From IMG/VR virus record IMGVR_UViG_3300026488_000011, positions 62,001 through 126,000 of that record: 64,000 nt of DNA. One strand, written 5' to 3'. The DNA is from a virus. Numbering within the stretch: the stretch's first letter is position 1; each line of letters opens with the position of its first letter. The notes under the pieces were generated by a model. The model was not told the DNA's origin. It did not search any database and saw only the letters and a list, made by a program, of their open reading frames with translations. Positions 34,262 to 41,801 of the stretch are shown piece after piece. Both the position numbers and the translations under genes were made by a program.

Positions 34262-34639
34262 TTACTTAGTTTCAGAATTAGTATCTAATTTGTTTTTTAA
34301 ATAAGACTTAGATAGAAACAGTATCGTAGCGGCCTCCAGCATAGAGGCTACACTATCATACTCTTCTTTCTTCTTAGTAGACACAACGTCCTTTATGTAG
34401 GTGAGTATCTCGGATAAAAACGGACAGTTTTCTAATAACAACTCAGAACCATCCACAATGATATTCTTATTATCATCGTCTTCTAAATCTTGAAATAACG
34501 TAAACGCGTCTTCCATGGCGGCTAAAACTGATGCGATATTCCATGCTTTTTTCTCACCGTTTAGTTCCTTTTTATTTAAGATAATGCCCATGCCTCTTTC
34601 TATCATGTTTTCATACATAATTTCTGGATTCACTTTCAT
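34262..34639 (-). CDS. Hypothetical protein, 125 aa
   Basis: AAAGGAGGAAAGA precedes the ATG. Largely helical, with an acidic middle (FQDLEDDDNKNIIVDG). No family seen. It lies 14-16 nt from its neighbours in the operon. Confidence 0.65.
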   Translation of the reverse strand: MKVNPEIMYENMIERGMGIILNKKELNGEKKAWNIASVLAAMEDAFTLFQDLEDDDNKNIIVDGSELLLENCPFLSEILTYIKDVVSTKKKEEYDSVASMLEAATILFLSKSYLKNKLDTNSETK

Positions 34640-34655
34640 TCTTTCCTCCTTTTGT

Positions 34656-35273
34656 TTATATATTTCCTTTGTGTGGATCAGTAGGATCCTTTCCTTCTGC
34701 TATTAAATCTTCAGCTATATCCCAAGCATCTTGGATTATCATCCTTTCTGATAAAGTAAATGGATTAGGACTTTCCAAGCTACAATGTGTTATTACACCA
34801 TTTCCTTCTTCGTCAAATCTAAGGAACCCGTCAATTACATGGAGATAATCATCTCTCCATTCTGCAGGCACGTCTTTCTCCGGTAAATGAACTTCATCAT
34901 CCCAGCCTTGCAACCTGTTATTCATATACATGTTAAACAGAGCAGGATCAGCTAGTATATACTGTCGCATCATCCAACCAGAGTTATAAATGTTATCATA
35001 ATTCACAGCGTATATCCTATCGTTGAATACAGCTGCACTATGTCTAGCAATTAATTCTTTAGCTTTGTCAATAATGGTATTATTCGTCACAGTCTGGAAA
35101 GTCTGAGTCACCCTCGCTGCAAAATCTTGTCCGTATTGTTGTACCGTTTGGATAAACTGTTGATAATTTCTTTGGAAATAATCCATAGCCCTTTGATCAG
35201 GCATAGCGTTTACCAACATCTTGCTAACAGTATTTAGCATATTTACATCATCCGCTATAATTACATTAGCCAT
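34656..35273 (-). CDS. Hypothetical helical protein, 205 aa
   Basis: AAGGAGAAGAAA precedes the ATG. Glutamine-rich helical N-terminal half (YFQRNYQQFIQTVQQYGQDF) and a Trp/Asp-rich second half (NNRLQGWDDEVHLPEKDVPA). Composition differs from its lysine-rich neighbours. It may be conserved among phiKZ-like phages near the RNA polymerase genes, but I cannot confirm this. Confidence 0.6.
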   Translation of the reverse strand: MANVIIADDVNMLNTVSKMLVNAMPDQRAMDYFQRNYQQFIQTVQQYGQDFAARVTQTFQTVTNNTIIDKAKELIARHSAAVFNDRIYAVNYDNIYNSGWMMRQYILADPALFNMYMNNRLQGWDDEVHLPEKDVPAEWRDDYLHVIDGFLRFDEEGNGVITHCSLESPNPFTLSERMIIQDAWDIAEDLIAEGKDPTDPHKGNI

Positions 35274-35283
35274 TTTCTTCTCC

Positions 35284-36303
35284 TTATTTTTGCGAGATAA
35301 ACGCCTTATAGACGCGATTGGCTACCGTATCCAGAGATTCAAAAATATCTCTTAGGTAGTCGGGGACCAATAAATCTTTAAACGTTATCTCGTCTTCATT
35401 TTTTAACTTTGGTTTATTCAGAGTCATAGCTCTAATTAAATAATATATAGTTAAATAACTATTCAGTATGCTTTTCCCGTGTAAGTCTTTCATATAGTTA
35501 AGCACATACTTCGGCGTACCTTTATTTAACAGGAATTTATTTAGTAAAAGCATCCAGAACGCTAACATAACGTAATTATCCCTAATGACCGGATCTACCT
35601 CTGACTTCGATAATAATTCATCGTCTATCGTAGTACCCGATATTCCTGTAATTACTTTGTTTACTCTGTTCATTACTAGTTTCACAAATTCTACATCTCT
35701 GAGTACTATGTTAGAATTCATCTTGTTGTAAGTATCTGTAAAAGGTTTGATTTGCGGATGATTCGTCTTTAGCTTAAATAATCTCACTGATGAAATTTTC
35801 TTACCTTTTCTTTCTTCCAGAATTACTAATTTATATTCGTACTCAGAATCTATTTCTTCTATAAGGCTATAATCTATTCTCTGTGCCGTGTGCACAATAT
35901 AATAGAGAATAGAAAGAGGTTTTAATAGTTTTAAATCTTCTCTTGTAAAGCTCCTAATCTTTCTCAGAGTTTTATTGTATTCTAACACATTTTTAAGACT
36001 ATGTCCAGAAATTAGTTTACTTTTAAAATCTTTTACACAATCTCCTGAAGTCGGCTTAAAATTCCTGCATACTTCAGGCACTAGGTCTTCTGGTAATTTG
36101 CAATTTTCTCCATCTAAGAAAATACAATCTTTACTACATATATCAAACGTACCATTGTCCCATTCCTTTCTTATTACTACCAATTTTTCTCTATCAAACA
36201 GCACGGAAAAGCTCCCATTAGCTAATAAATCCGTTTCGTAATATATTTTAGCTAATTCTTGTGGTGTTAATAATGGTTGGCATTTACCGCATACACATTT
36301 CAT
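35284..36303 (-). CDS. Cysteine-rich (YkgJ-like) metal-binding protein, 339 aa
   Basis: GAGGAGGAATAA precedes the ATG. The first 90 residues hold nine Cys: CVCGKC at the start, then CSKDC, LDGENC, VPEVCRNF and SGDCVKDF. This spacing recalls the YkgJ/CxxCxxCC family of small zinc or iron-sulphur proteins. The remaining 250 residues are helical and basic, with no motif. YkgJ-type domains are thought to bind Zn or an Fe-S cluster. A nucleic-acid role is possible but unproven. It sits 11 nt or less from both neighbours. Confidence 0.6.
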   Translation of the reverse strand: MKCVCGKCQPLLTPQELAKIYYETDLLANGSFSVLFDREKLVVIRKEWDNGTFDICSKDCIFLDGENCKLPEDLVPEVCRNFKPTSGDCVKDFKSKLISGHSLKNVLEYNKTLRKIRSFTREDLKLLKPLSILYYIVHTAQRIDYSLIEEIDSEYEYKLVILEERKGKKISSVRLFKLKTNHPQIKPFTDTYNKMNSNIVLRDVEFVKLVMNRVNKVITGISGTTIDDELLSKSEVDPVIRDNYVMLAFWMLLLNKFLLNKGTPKYVLNYMKDLHGKSILNSYLTIYYLIRAMTLNKPKLKNEDEITFKDLLVPDYLRDIFESLDTVANRVYKAFISQK

Positions 36304-36609
36304 TTATTCCTCCTCTTCTATTTCTTCTAAACGTTTTGCTATACTTGTAAGTAAGTTAGTTATTGAGAGTATGTATTCAGACGCCATACGTTTATCTCTC
36401 CATGTGTTTTCATTATCTAATTGTTGCAGCATTGATGTTAACATATTTTGGACAATAGAAAATGCTTTTGCTAATTCTTCTTTGTTTAGTTTATCTAAGA
36501 CATGTTTTAGATTACCAGTAGCTTGTTCGAAATATAACCCTGAGACTATCTTAGATTTTACTTCATCAGTTATCTCGCCATTCAACTGTTTTTTATATGC
36601 TTCATTCAT
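36304..36609 (-). CDS. Hypothetical protein, 101 aa
   Basis: AAGGAGAAGAG precedes the ATG, which overlaps the end of the 209-aa gene by 4 nt; its stop lies next to the ATG of the following gene. Helical (LDKLNKEELAKAFSIVQNML; ILSITNLLTSIAKRLEEIEE) with an acidic end. A small helical bundle or adaptor for the GGDEF-like protein is possible by coupling only. Confidence 0.65.
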   Translation of the reverse strand: MNEAYKKQLNGEITDEVKSKIVSGLYFEQATGNLKHVLDKLNKEELAKAFSIVQNMLTSMLQQLDNENTWRDKRMASEYILSITNLLTSIAKRLEEIEEEE

Positions 36610-37235
36610 CTCTTCTCCTTCTCTATGGTTTTTACTAATAGTTCTAACAGCCTATCTACTTTAGATTTATCACCCCAGATCGCGATCATAAATTCTCCAG
36701 TTATCATAGCGTCATTATGTCTCAACACTATTTTTTCATCATGACCTATATTGTTACTAAGAATTGTGATTGTTTTCTTATATAGGGATTCTAATTTGTC
36801 TGCTCCAGTTTGTCCATATCGATCCGCAAACTCTTTTATGTTTTCGATATAGATGAAGTAAAGACCTAGCGTCATGACTTCCTCACCGTACTTTGCCATA
36901 GTGGAATTCATGATACCTGCTTTTAGTATATGCTCGCTATCTTCATTATCTTTATCAAACAGTGCTTCCGCTGACACCATAATAGGACATTCGCTCTTTA
37001 TTGCTTCGTATTCTCTATCTGATTCCAAAATTTCATCTTCGGTCCTATCTAGGATATCGAAAACGCTATCTAGTTCTTCTAGTAAATTTGTTAATTTACC
37101 ATTTGTCACAAATGTTAAACGCTCGATATTTAGCCCTGTAATGGTGCTGTAAAACGTAGCAGACGGAGTATTATCGCCAGATAATAATAAGTTGTCTACC
37201 AACCTGTTCATATTACCAAATCTCACATATCTCAT
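36606..37235 (-). CDS. Degenerate GGDEF-like protein, 209 aa
   Basis: AAAGGAGGTAGAA precedes the ATG. Residues 115-209 follow the order of a GGDEF (diguanylate cyclase) domain: the strand LGLYFIYIENIKEFADRYGQ aligns with the metal-binding strand and helix, with D replaced. Then come TGADKLESLYKKTITIL (helix with GxDxLL) and the active-loop position ITGEFMIAIWGDK in place of GGDEF. Catalytic acidic pairs are mostly lost, so it may bind rather than make nucleotides. The N-terminal 110 residues are unknown. It is first in the operon and has an early-type promoter motif 40 nt upstream. This fold assignment needs a structure-based check. Confidence 0.5.
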   Translation of the reverse strand: MRYVRFGNMNRLVDNLLLSGDNTPSATFYSTITGLNIERLTFVTNGKLTNLLEELDSVFDILDRTEDEILESDREYEAIKSECPIMVSAEALFDKDNEDSEHILKAGIMNSTMAKYGEEVMTLGLYFIYIENIKEFADRYGQTGADKLESLYKKTITILSNNIGHDEKIVLRHNDAMITGEFMIAIWGDKSKVDRLLELLVKTIEKEKR

Positions 37236-37270
37236 TTCTACCTCCTTTTATTTAGTTCTTATTCTCTACT

Positions 37271-37282
37271 TAGTAATATATA
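37271..37282 (-). promoter_or_regulatory. Early-promoter-like motif
   Basis: Leftward TATATATTACTAAGTAGAGA about 35-45 nt before the 209-aa gene; one of the best matches to the phiKZ early TATATTAC box. Confidence 0.5.
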
Positions 37283-37312
37283 GATTTATTATTCTAGAAA
37301 CGAAGAAAAAAA

Positions 37313-37337
37313 AGGTGCAGGGAGTTACCCTGCACCT
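37313..37337 (-). terminator. Terminator of the split RNA polymerase beta' gene
   Basis: AGGTGCAGGG / CCCTGCACCT; the TAA stop (37325-37327) is in the loop. In the leftward sense it is followed by TTTTTTTCTTCG. Confidence 0.85.
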
Positions 37338-37546
37338 AACAGCTTTCTAGCTACTGGATCGTCTTCAGGACTACGGCTATCTTCTCTCATGTGTGTAAAG
37401 TTAGATAGCGTAGCCACTGTGGTAGACGGTATATATAAGTTTTTATTAACCTTACCGTCTATGTCTATGATGTTGTAATGTGGAGAAAACTTCTTAGCTA
37501 TCTCCGCCATCTTATTATCTAGTAATATAGTAGCATTCATTTCGTC
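37325..37546 (-). CDS. Exon 3 of the split RNA polymerase beta' N-terminal subunit
   Basis: It begins with GAC GAA ATG at the 3' splice site (intron 2 ends in G at 37547), giving DEMNATILLDNKMAEI and on to a stop at 37325, 73 codons. The first Asp completes the NGDFDGDEMN catalytic motif as the third Mg ligand (D409 of the spliced 481-aa product). Ending about 70 residues after the motif is the same split point as the intact beta' gene at 48278 (51 residues after). As a free-standing frame it would begin only at ATG 37540, with no ribosome site. Confidence 0.82.
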   Translation of the reverse strand, partial: DEMNATILLDNKMAEIAKKFSPHYNIIDIDGKVNKNLYIPSTTVATLSNFTHMREDSRSPEDDPVARKLLGAG

Positions 37547-37962
37547 CGTGATGTTCAGACAGGGTCGTTACTCCTGTCCCGCGGCATTACCCGCAGCTCT
37601 AGCTTTCACTAGAGACCAGACTATACCATCACCCTTTACCATAGGATCAATTATCCCTTAGGCAGTCGGGTGCCCTCCGTTTCGAACTCACTTGAGTCCT
37701 ACTCTACTCGGTTTTCACTATTCCGTTTCCAGAATAGCTATCCTTTCGACAGTCGTTGAACACACACCATATCCATTTGGACGTAGGTGCTTCGCTGCGG
37801 ATCGTCCTATACTAACGAGCTTTTTACTATACCATGGAGCACTCGCCTCCCCATGCCCTTATCCGGTTTCCCGGATAAGTTAGTACTCATTAGCTTCAGG
37901 ATGTCTCCGCAATTAGGAGGGTTTTTAACTAGAGTATTTCTACTCTAGGACAGCCAGTATTA
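37547..37962 (-). mobile_element. Group I intron 2 (416 nt, no ORF)
   Basis: Core elements in the leftward sense: P (AATTGCGGAGAC, about 37902-37914), Q (CCGCAGCGAAG, about 37790-37800), R (GTTCAACGACTG, 37750-37761) and S (GTATAGTCTGGTC, 37612-37626). UUGCGG and CCGCAG form P4; GACU and AGUC form P7. P1 is read as exon GACGGU with the guide GCUGUC at 37949-37954, with U.G at the splice site. The intron follows U and ends in G. It is strongly similar to intron 1. Confidence 0.85.
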
Positions 37963-37971
37963 ACCGTCGAA
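37963..37971 (-). CDS. 9-nt microexon (exon 2) encoding Phe-Asp-Gly
   Basis: Leftward TTC GAC GGT between the terminal G of intron 1 (37972) and the first base of intron 2 (37962). It supplies FDG of NGD-FDG-DEMN, including the second Mg-binding Asp (D407). It pairs at its start (UUCGA) with UCGAG just before the guide of intron 1 (P10) and at its end (GACGGU) with the guide of intron 2 (P1), so both splice sites are fixed by pairing. The frame is kept exactly. Confidence 0.8.
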
Positions 37972-39749
37972 CGAGTACAATGTACTCGGACCATATCTTC
38001 ATCCCTTACCATAGGATAGATCATCCCTTAGGTAGTCGGATGCTCCCCGTTTCCCATCCAATTAGATGGTACCCTACTCGCTTTACCAGTAGTTACACTA
38101 CCAGCGGGCAGTCTTACCTTACCCTCACTATTACTATACCTTTCGGTATAGTCGCAGCTTTCGGTGGCCTCTGAACACATCCCATATCTATAAAAGACGT
38201 AGGGACTTCGCTGCGTCGATTCCGCAACACTATGACGTTTTTACCATACTCGTCGCTTCCATTACTGGGACGAGTATCATACTCGGTTTCCCGGTATGAG
38301 TGGTAGTCATAGCTTTTACACGGTTCCCGCAGTTAGGGGAGTATTTTGCTAGAGTATTACTACTCTAGGGTGACCTCGACCCGTTAAACTTTAACAACTC
38401 TTTTAATACCCAGAGAATCTATTATAGGTACATTTTTATCTTTTATGCAGTTAATGATGGTCTTTTGACTTACGTTAAAATGTCGAGCTGTCTCTCGTAT
38501 GCCCTTGAATTCCTTCTTTGTCCCGTCTTTAAATTCTACTAATATAGAAGTACTCCTAGAATAGTTGACTAAATTATCCATACACCACTTACCATTTTTC
38601 CATAACACCCAATCATTTATACGGTAACATTTGTCATCGTTTAGAAATTTTGCTAACTTAGCTCCGCTAATCTTTAAAAACTTTTTAGCTGGCTTTATAC
38701 CATTAAATTCTTTTACTTCACCTGTAACTAAATTTTTAACTTTCACCGGTTCTTTAGATTGTTTTTTATGTAGTTTAAATAATTCATATCTTTCATGGTC
38801 CTTTAAAACATCCAATAACATAGAATCCTTGTATAGGTAACCTTTTTCACCAGTCAATTTCCTCCACAATTTAGTCTTGTTATTATAGAACTCCAATTCG
38901 CCAGATTCTTTATTTCTAACGATTATACCCCATGGTAAATCTATTAAACTAGGATCCATAAGATACTGCCTATAACTATTGTCGTCTGCTAAATAATATA
39001 ATTCATCAGGTTCTGTCTCTGAATCAGAGGTCTTGCTAAACCAAGACGGGGTCTTCTTGTCAGATATAGTAGATTTACTTAACCCTAATATTTTACTCAC
39101 CCTGTTTAAATTACTACAAAACCAGATCCTTTTATCTAATACATTTGTTAACACATACATACCTAGCTTTAAGTTTGTTCTTGTATGTACGTTAGCAGAA
39201 TTTTGTTCCATGGTAGTCCAATGAATATTTTCTAAACGATTGTCCTTTTTATTGTTATTTTTATGGTCTACGATATAATCTGTAACAAAATCATTATTCG
39301 GCAACCATGCATATGCCATAAGGCGGTGTACTGTCGTTCTGTAGTGAGAATGTGTTTGTGTTGTGATTATGACACAATTATAACCGCTGCAATCAGATGT
39401 TTTTAATTTGGTGTTTGTTATTAAGTCATAAACATTTCCTACCTTATCTACAGCATACCTAGGCGCTATTGGGACAACAGCATATTCTTTCTTTGTTCTC
39501 ACACTGCAAAATACAACAGGCCTATCAAACATTGGTATATGTACTACTTCATACGGACCATTGCCTTGTCTTATCCTGGCAGGAACGTACTTTATGATGT
39601 TCTTTAACCACTCTAAACCTTTTGGGTATTTGTAATTCTCTGGGTATCTTATAAATTGTTTTTTGATCTTCATTCTTAACTCCTTTTTAAGTACTCAGTA
39701 TAAGGAGTTATTGTTTTAAAAAATGCTGTGTTTAACGGGTCTATAACGC
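37972..39749 (-). mobile_element. Group I intron 1 (1778 nt) with HNH endonuclease in the P1 loop
   Basis: It begins GCGTTATAG after exon U (39750) and ends in G (37972). The guide GUCACC (38369-38374) pairs with exon GGUGAU, giving the U.G pair. The guide lies after the endonuclease gene, which is therefore in the P1 loop, closed by the 12-bp repeat GACCCGTTAAAC / GTTTAACGGGTC (39730-39741 and 38378-38389). The core follows: P (AACTGCGGGAACC), Q (GACGCAGCGAAG), R (GTTCAGAGGCCACC, 38163-38176), S (AAGATATGGTCC, 37988-37999). Confidence 0.85.
38384..39673 (-). CDS. HNH homing endonuclease of intron 1
   Basis: A 429-aa protein with AAAAAGGAGTTAAGA before the ATG. The nuclease is HNH: VDHKNNNKKDNRLENIHW at about residues 135-152, with the His and Asn residues placed as in phage intron endonucleases (NUMOD4-HNH type). 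The C-terminal half has two DNA-binding NUMOD1/IENR repeats (NLVTGEVKEFNGIKPAKKFL and FKDGTKKEFKGIRETARHFN). It makes a break in intronless copies of the target so that repair copies the intron. The stop codon lies inside the P1-extension repeat of the intron. Its own ribosome site suggests it is translated from the unspliced transcript or excised intron. Confidence 0.9.
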   Translation of the reverse strand: MKIKKQFIRYPENYKYPKGLEWLKNIIKYVPARIRQGNGPYEVVHIPMFDRPVVFCSVRTKKEYAVVPIAPRYAVDKVGNVYDLITNTKLKTSDCSGYNCVIITTQTHSHYRTTVHRLMAYAWLPNNDFVTDYIVDHKNNNKKDNRLENIHWTTMEQNSANVHTRTNLKLGMYVLTNVLDKRIWFCSNLNRVSKILGLSKSTISDKKTPSWFSKTSDSETEPDELYYLADDNSYRQYLMDPSLIDLPWGIIVRNKESGELEFYNNKTKLWRKLTGEKGYLYKDSMLLDVLKDHERYELFKLHKKQSKEPVKVKNLVTGEVKEFNGIKPAKKFLKISGAKLAKFLNDDKCYRINDWVLWKNGKWCMDNLVNYSRSTSILVEFKDGTKKEFKGIRETARHFNVSQKTIINCIKDKNVPIIDSLGIKRVVKV

Positions 39750-40964
39750 ATCACCGTTTGGCGCTTTGATAGTCATCATGTTTACACCGATGGTCTTATC
39801 TTCGATATTAGTTTTGAATTTAGTTATATAATAGAGTTGACTAGACCCCATTAACAAGCTAGGATTCCTGTTAAATATTACAGGGATTCCTTTATAAGGA
39901 GATTCTTCTATCAACTCGTTCAGAATTTCTTCTATTACTGGATAATGCTTGTTGACGGCTTCAAAAACTAGGTTAGAAGCTTCTTTATACGTGTATCCTC
40001 TTTTTAAGAGCTTATTTATAATATGCGGTCTAAATGCAGTAGGACCTATTATCCATGGTACATGCAACACATCATAATCTTCGCTGGTAGGGAGTGAGGT
40101 GATTACCGCTCTGAAGGTAAAATGACTACGAGTACCATAGATATGTTTTCTCACCATTCCTTTTTTACCGGATAGCTTTTCTTTACTATATTTGATAAAG
40201 AGCTTAGCTATCCCGGAGATTATTTTACCTACACCATTCTCTACCTTTTTACTGTAAGGATCCATGTTTGCTAACTTTACTGCTAATAGCGATATATCGA
40301 TAACGTCTCCTAACATAGTAGTGGTATAAGCATCCTTCCCTGTTACTTCCATTACAAATAGTCTCTTATTCACTAACGGTAAATAATCTACTAGGAGTTT
40401 ATCCCTATTCCTTTTCCATTCCTCTAGCAATCTCTTGGCTTTCTTATCCTTTTTATTGGATTTAAACACAGAATTATTAGCTATATAGAGCAATATTTTC
40501 TCTATGTTATTTATAACGTTTAGATACCCCCTACCTCCTATTATATTTTTGATAGAATGGAGATATGTAGGTATCTTAGGAGGATTATAAGAAGTATCTG
40601 CTAACCAGCGTAGCCCGTCTATTCTTTTACCTAATATAGATGTGAGTTGATTCCAGAAATGCGGATTTAGGAATTTTAAATCATCCCTGAACTTCTCTAT
40701 CCATAGTAGCGGCTTTATTATGTCAAAAGCTTTCACTACAGAAGTACCGCATTTAGGACATGTCTGACCGAGTCTCCATGCACCTTTGAAATACCCGCAC
40801 TCGCATTGTGGTATGATGGAAATTTCGTCCTCGTATTGAGTAAACAACAGCTTTTTCATTTTCTCAGGTTCGACGTCGGTTATTTTAAAGTTGTTGAGAA
40901 TTAACTTACGATCTGTTTCGTGGAAATATTGATTTAGATCATTATAGTCTTGTACTATTGGCAT
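39750..40964 (-). CDS. Exon 1 of RNA polymerase beta' N-terminal subunit
   Basis: AAAGGAGGAAGA precedes the ATG; the exon encodes 405 residues to NGD at the splice site (the read-through frame continues only to a TAG at 39741). A zinc-binding site has C54, C56, C69 and C72 (CECGYFKGAWRLGQTCPKC), with the same spacing as bacterial beta' C70/72/85/88. Further conserved parts are GTRSHFTFRAVIT, HVPWIIGPTAF and the lid of the active centre IFNRNPSLLMGS. D405 is the first catalytic Asp. Joined with exons 2 and 3, it gives a 481-aa beta' N-terminal half like that of the phiKZ polymerases, whose beta' is always split. It probably belongs to the phage polymerase not carried in the virion, but that is inference. 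Confidence 0.85.
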
Positions 40965-40982
40965 TCTTCCTCCTTTTGTTTG

Positions 40983-41243
40983 TTACGTGTTATAATGGTC
41001 AATTTGTTCAAATGCGTCGATTAGGCCTAAATCGAGCATTTCGTTTATGATAAGTAATAATTCATCTGCGTATTGATTAATTACTAGACGATCCTTAATA
41101 AGACGTTCGTCTAAAGTAACTACTACGCAGACATCCCTTTTACAAGGTTTTACGAAAACGCATCTAGATAAGTTTTCGGTACGTTCCATGATAAATTCAT
41201 GGATTGTTTCTGGTTCTTCAATTGTGAACAATAGGTACCGCAT
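40983..41243 (-). CDS. Hypothetical protein, 86 aa
   Basis: GAAGGAGTTGC precedes the ATG. Alpha/beta sequence (MRYLLFTIEEPETIHEF ... DVCVVVTLDERLIKDR) with two Cys and a helical end. It is directly upstream of the split beta' gene in the same unit, 18 nt away. A TATATTATTAATT motif lies about 50 nt upstream. Function unknown. Confidence 0.65.
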   Translation of the reverse strand: MRYLLFTIEEPETIHEFIMERTENLSRCVFVKPCKRDVCVVVTLDERLIKDRLVINQYADELLLIINEMLDLGLIDAFEQIDHYNT

Positions 41244-41292
41244 GCAACTCCTTCAGTGTTTTAAAATTTTAAGTTATTCAGGTCGATGACCA

Positions 41293-41307
41293 AATTAATA
41301 ATATAAA
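41293..41307 (-). promoter_or_regulatory. Promoter-like motif
   Basis: Leftward TTTATATTATTAATTTG about 50 nt before the 86-aa gene; close to the early motif but with an extra AT-rich flank. Confidence 0.35.
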
Positions 41308-41328
41308 AATAAAAAAATGTGTGATACG

Positions 41329-41356
41329 ACATAGAGGTGTAACTACACCTCTATGT
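41329..41356 (-). terminator. Terminator of the 152-aa gene
   Basis: ACATAGAGGTGT / ACACCTCTATGT-type stem with a short loop; contains the TAG stop (41343-41345). Followed leftward by CGTATCACACATTTTTTTATTTTT. Confidence 0.8.
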
Positions 41357-41801
41357 GATTTAATCTAATTGAGACCTTTGCTCTTAGCTTAGATATCTTG
41401 CCTTGATATACTCTTACAATTTCTTCGTCCTCGAAGATGATGTACTCATCGACAACTTCGCATTCGTCTTGATCCAATATAGATAAGACTGCGTCTCTCT
41501 CGCTACCAAGACGCACACCATATACATCTACTTCGATAGCAATGGAGTAGCTGTATAGTGCGTTGTGTAGTTTATCTATTATTCTATCAGGATGCATGCA
41601 TCCTGGCTGGTAATTAACGTAAACTGTGATTTCAACCGCTAATAAATTATTATTTTCATCAACGACCTCTACTTCTTCTATCTTAACCTCCATAGGACTA
41701 ATCTCATTTTCTAGATATTCTTTTAATCCATCTATATCTAGGTTTTTATTGGTTTTGAATTCTAAAGCTCTGAACCAAAGTTGTGGATTATGCGTATTCA
41801 T
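41343..41801 (-). CDS. Hypothetical protein, 152 aa
   Basis: AAAAGGAGAATAA precedes the ATG; it overlaps the upstream gene by 14 nt. Alpha/beta with many Glu and Val strands (VKIEEVEVVDENNNLLAVEI; SIAIEVDVYGVRLG), overall strongly acidic. No family recognised. Operon with the 174-aa coiled-coil gene. Confidence 0.65.
   Translation of the reverse strand: MNTHNPQLWFRALEFKTNKNLDIDGLKEYLENEISPMEVKIEEVEVVDENNNLLAVEITVYVNYQPGCMHPDRIIDKLHNALYSYSIAIEVDVYGVRLGSERDAVLSILDQDECEVVDEYIIFEDEEIVRVYQGKISKLRAKVSIRLNHIEV

Noticed and set aside
37692-38174. Short plus-strand reading frames inside the intron region
   Set aside because: They lie opposite the ribozyme cores; composition and lack of ribosome sites argue against coding.
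39741-39749. Read-through end of the beta' exon (Ala-Leu-stop)
   Set aside because: These codons belong to intron 1; the catalytic motif is only complete after splicing.
37547-39749. Direct repeats in the intron region taken as a CRISPR array or insertion sequence
   Set aside because: The repeated blocks are the conserved parts of two related group I introns; spacing and pairing fit ribozymes, and no transposase or regular repeat-spacer pattern is present.
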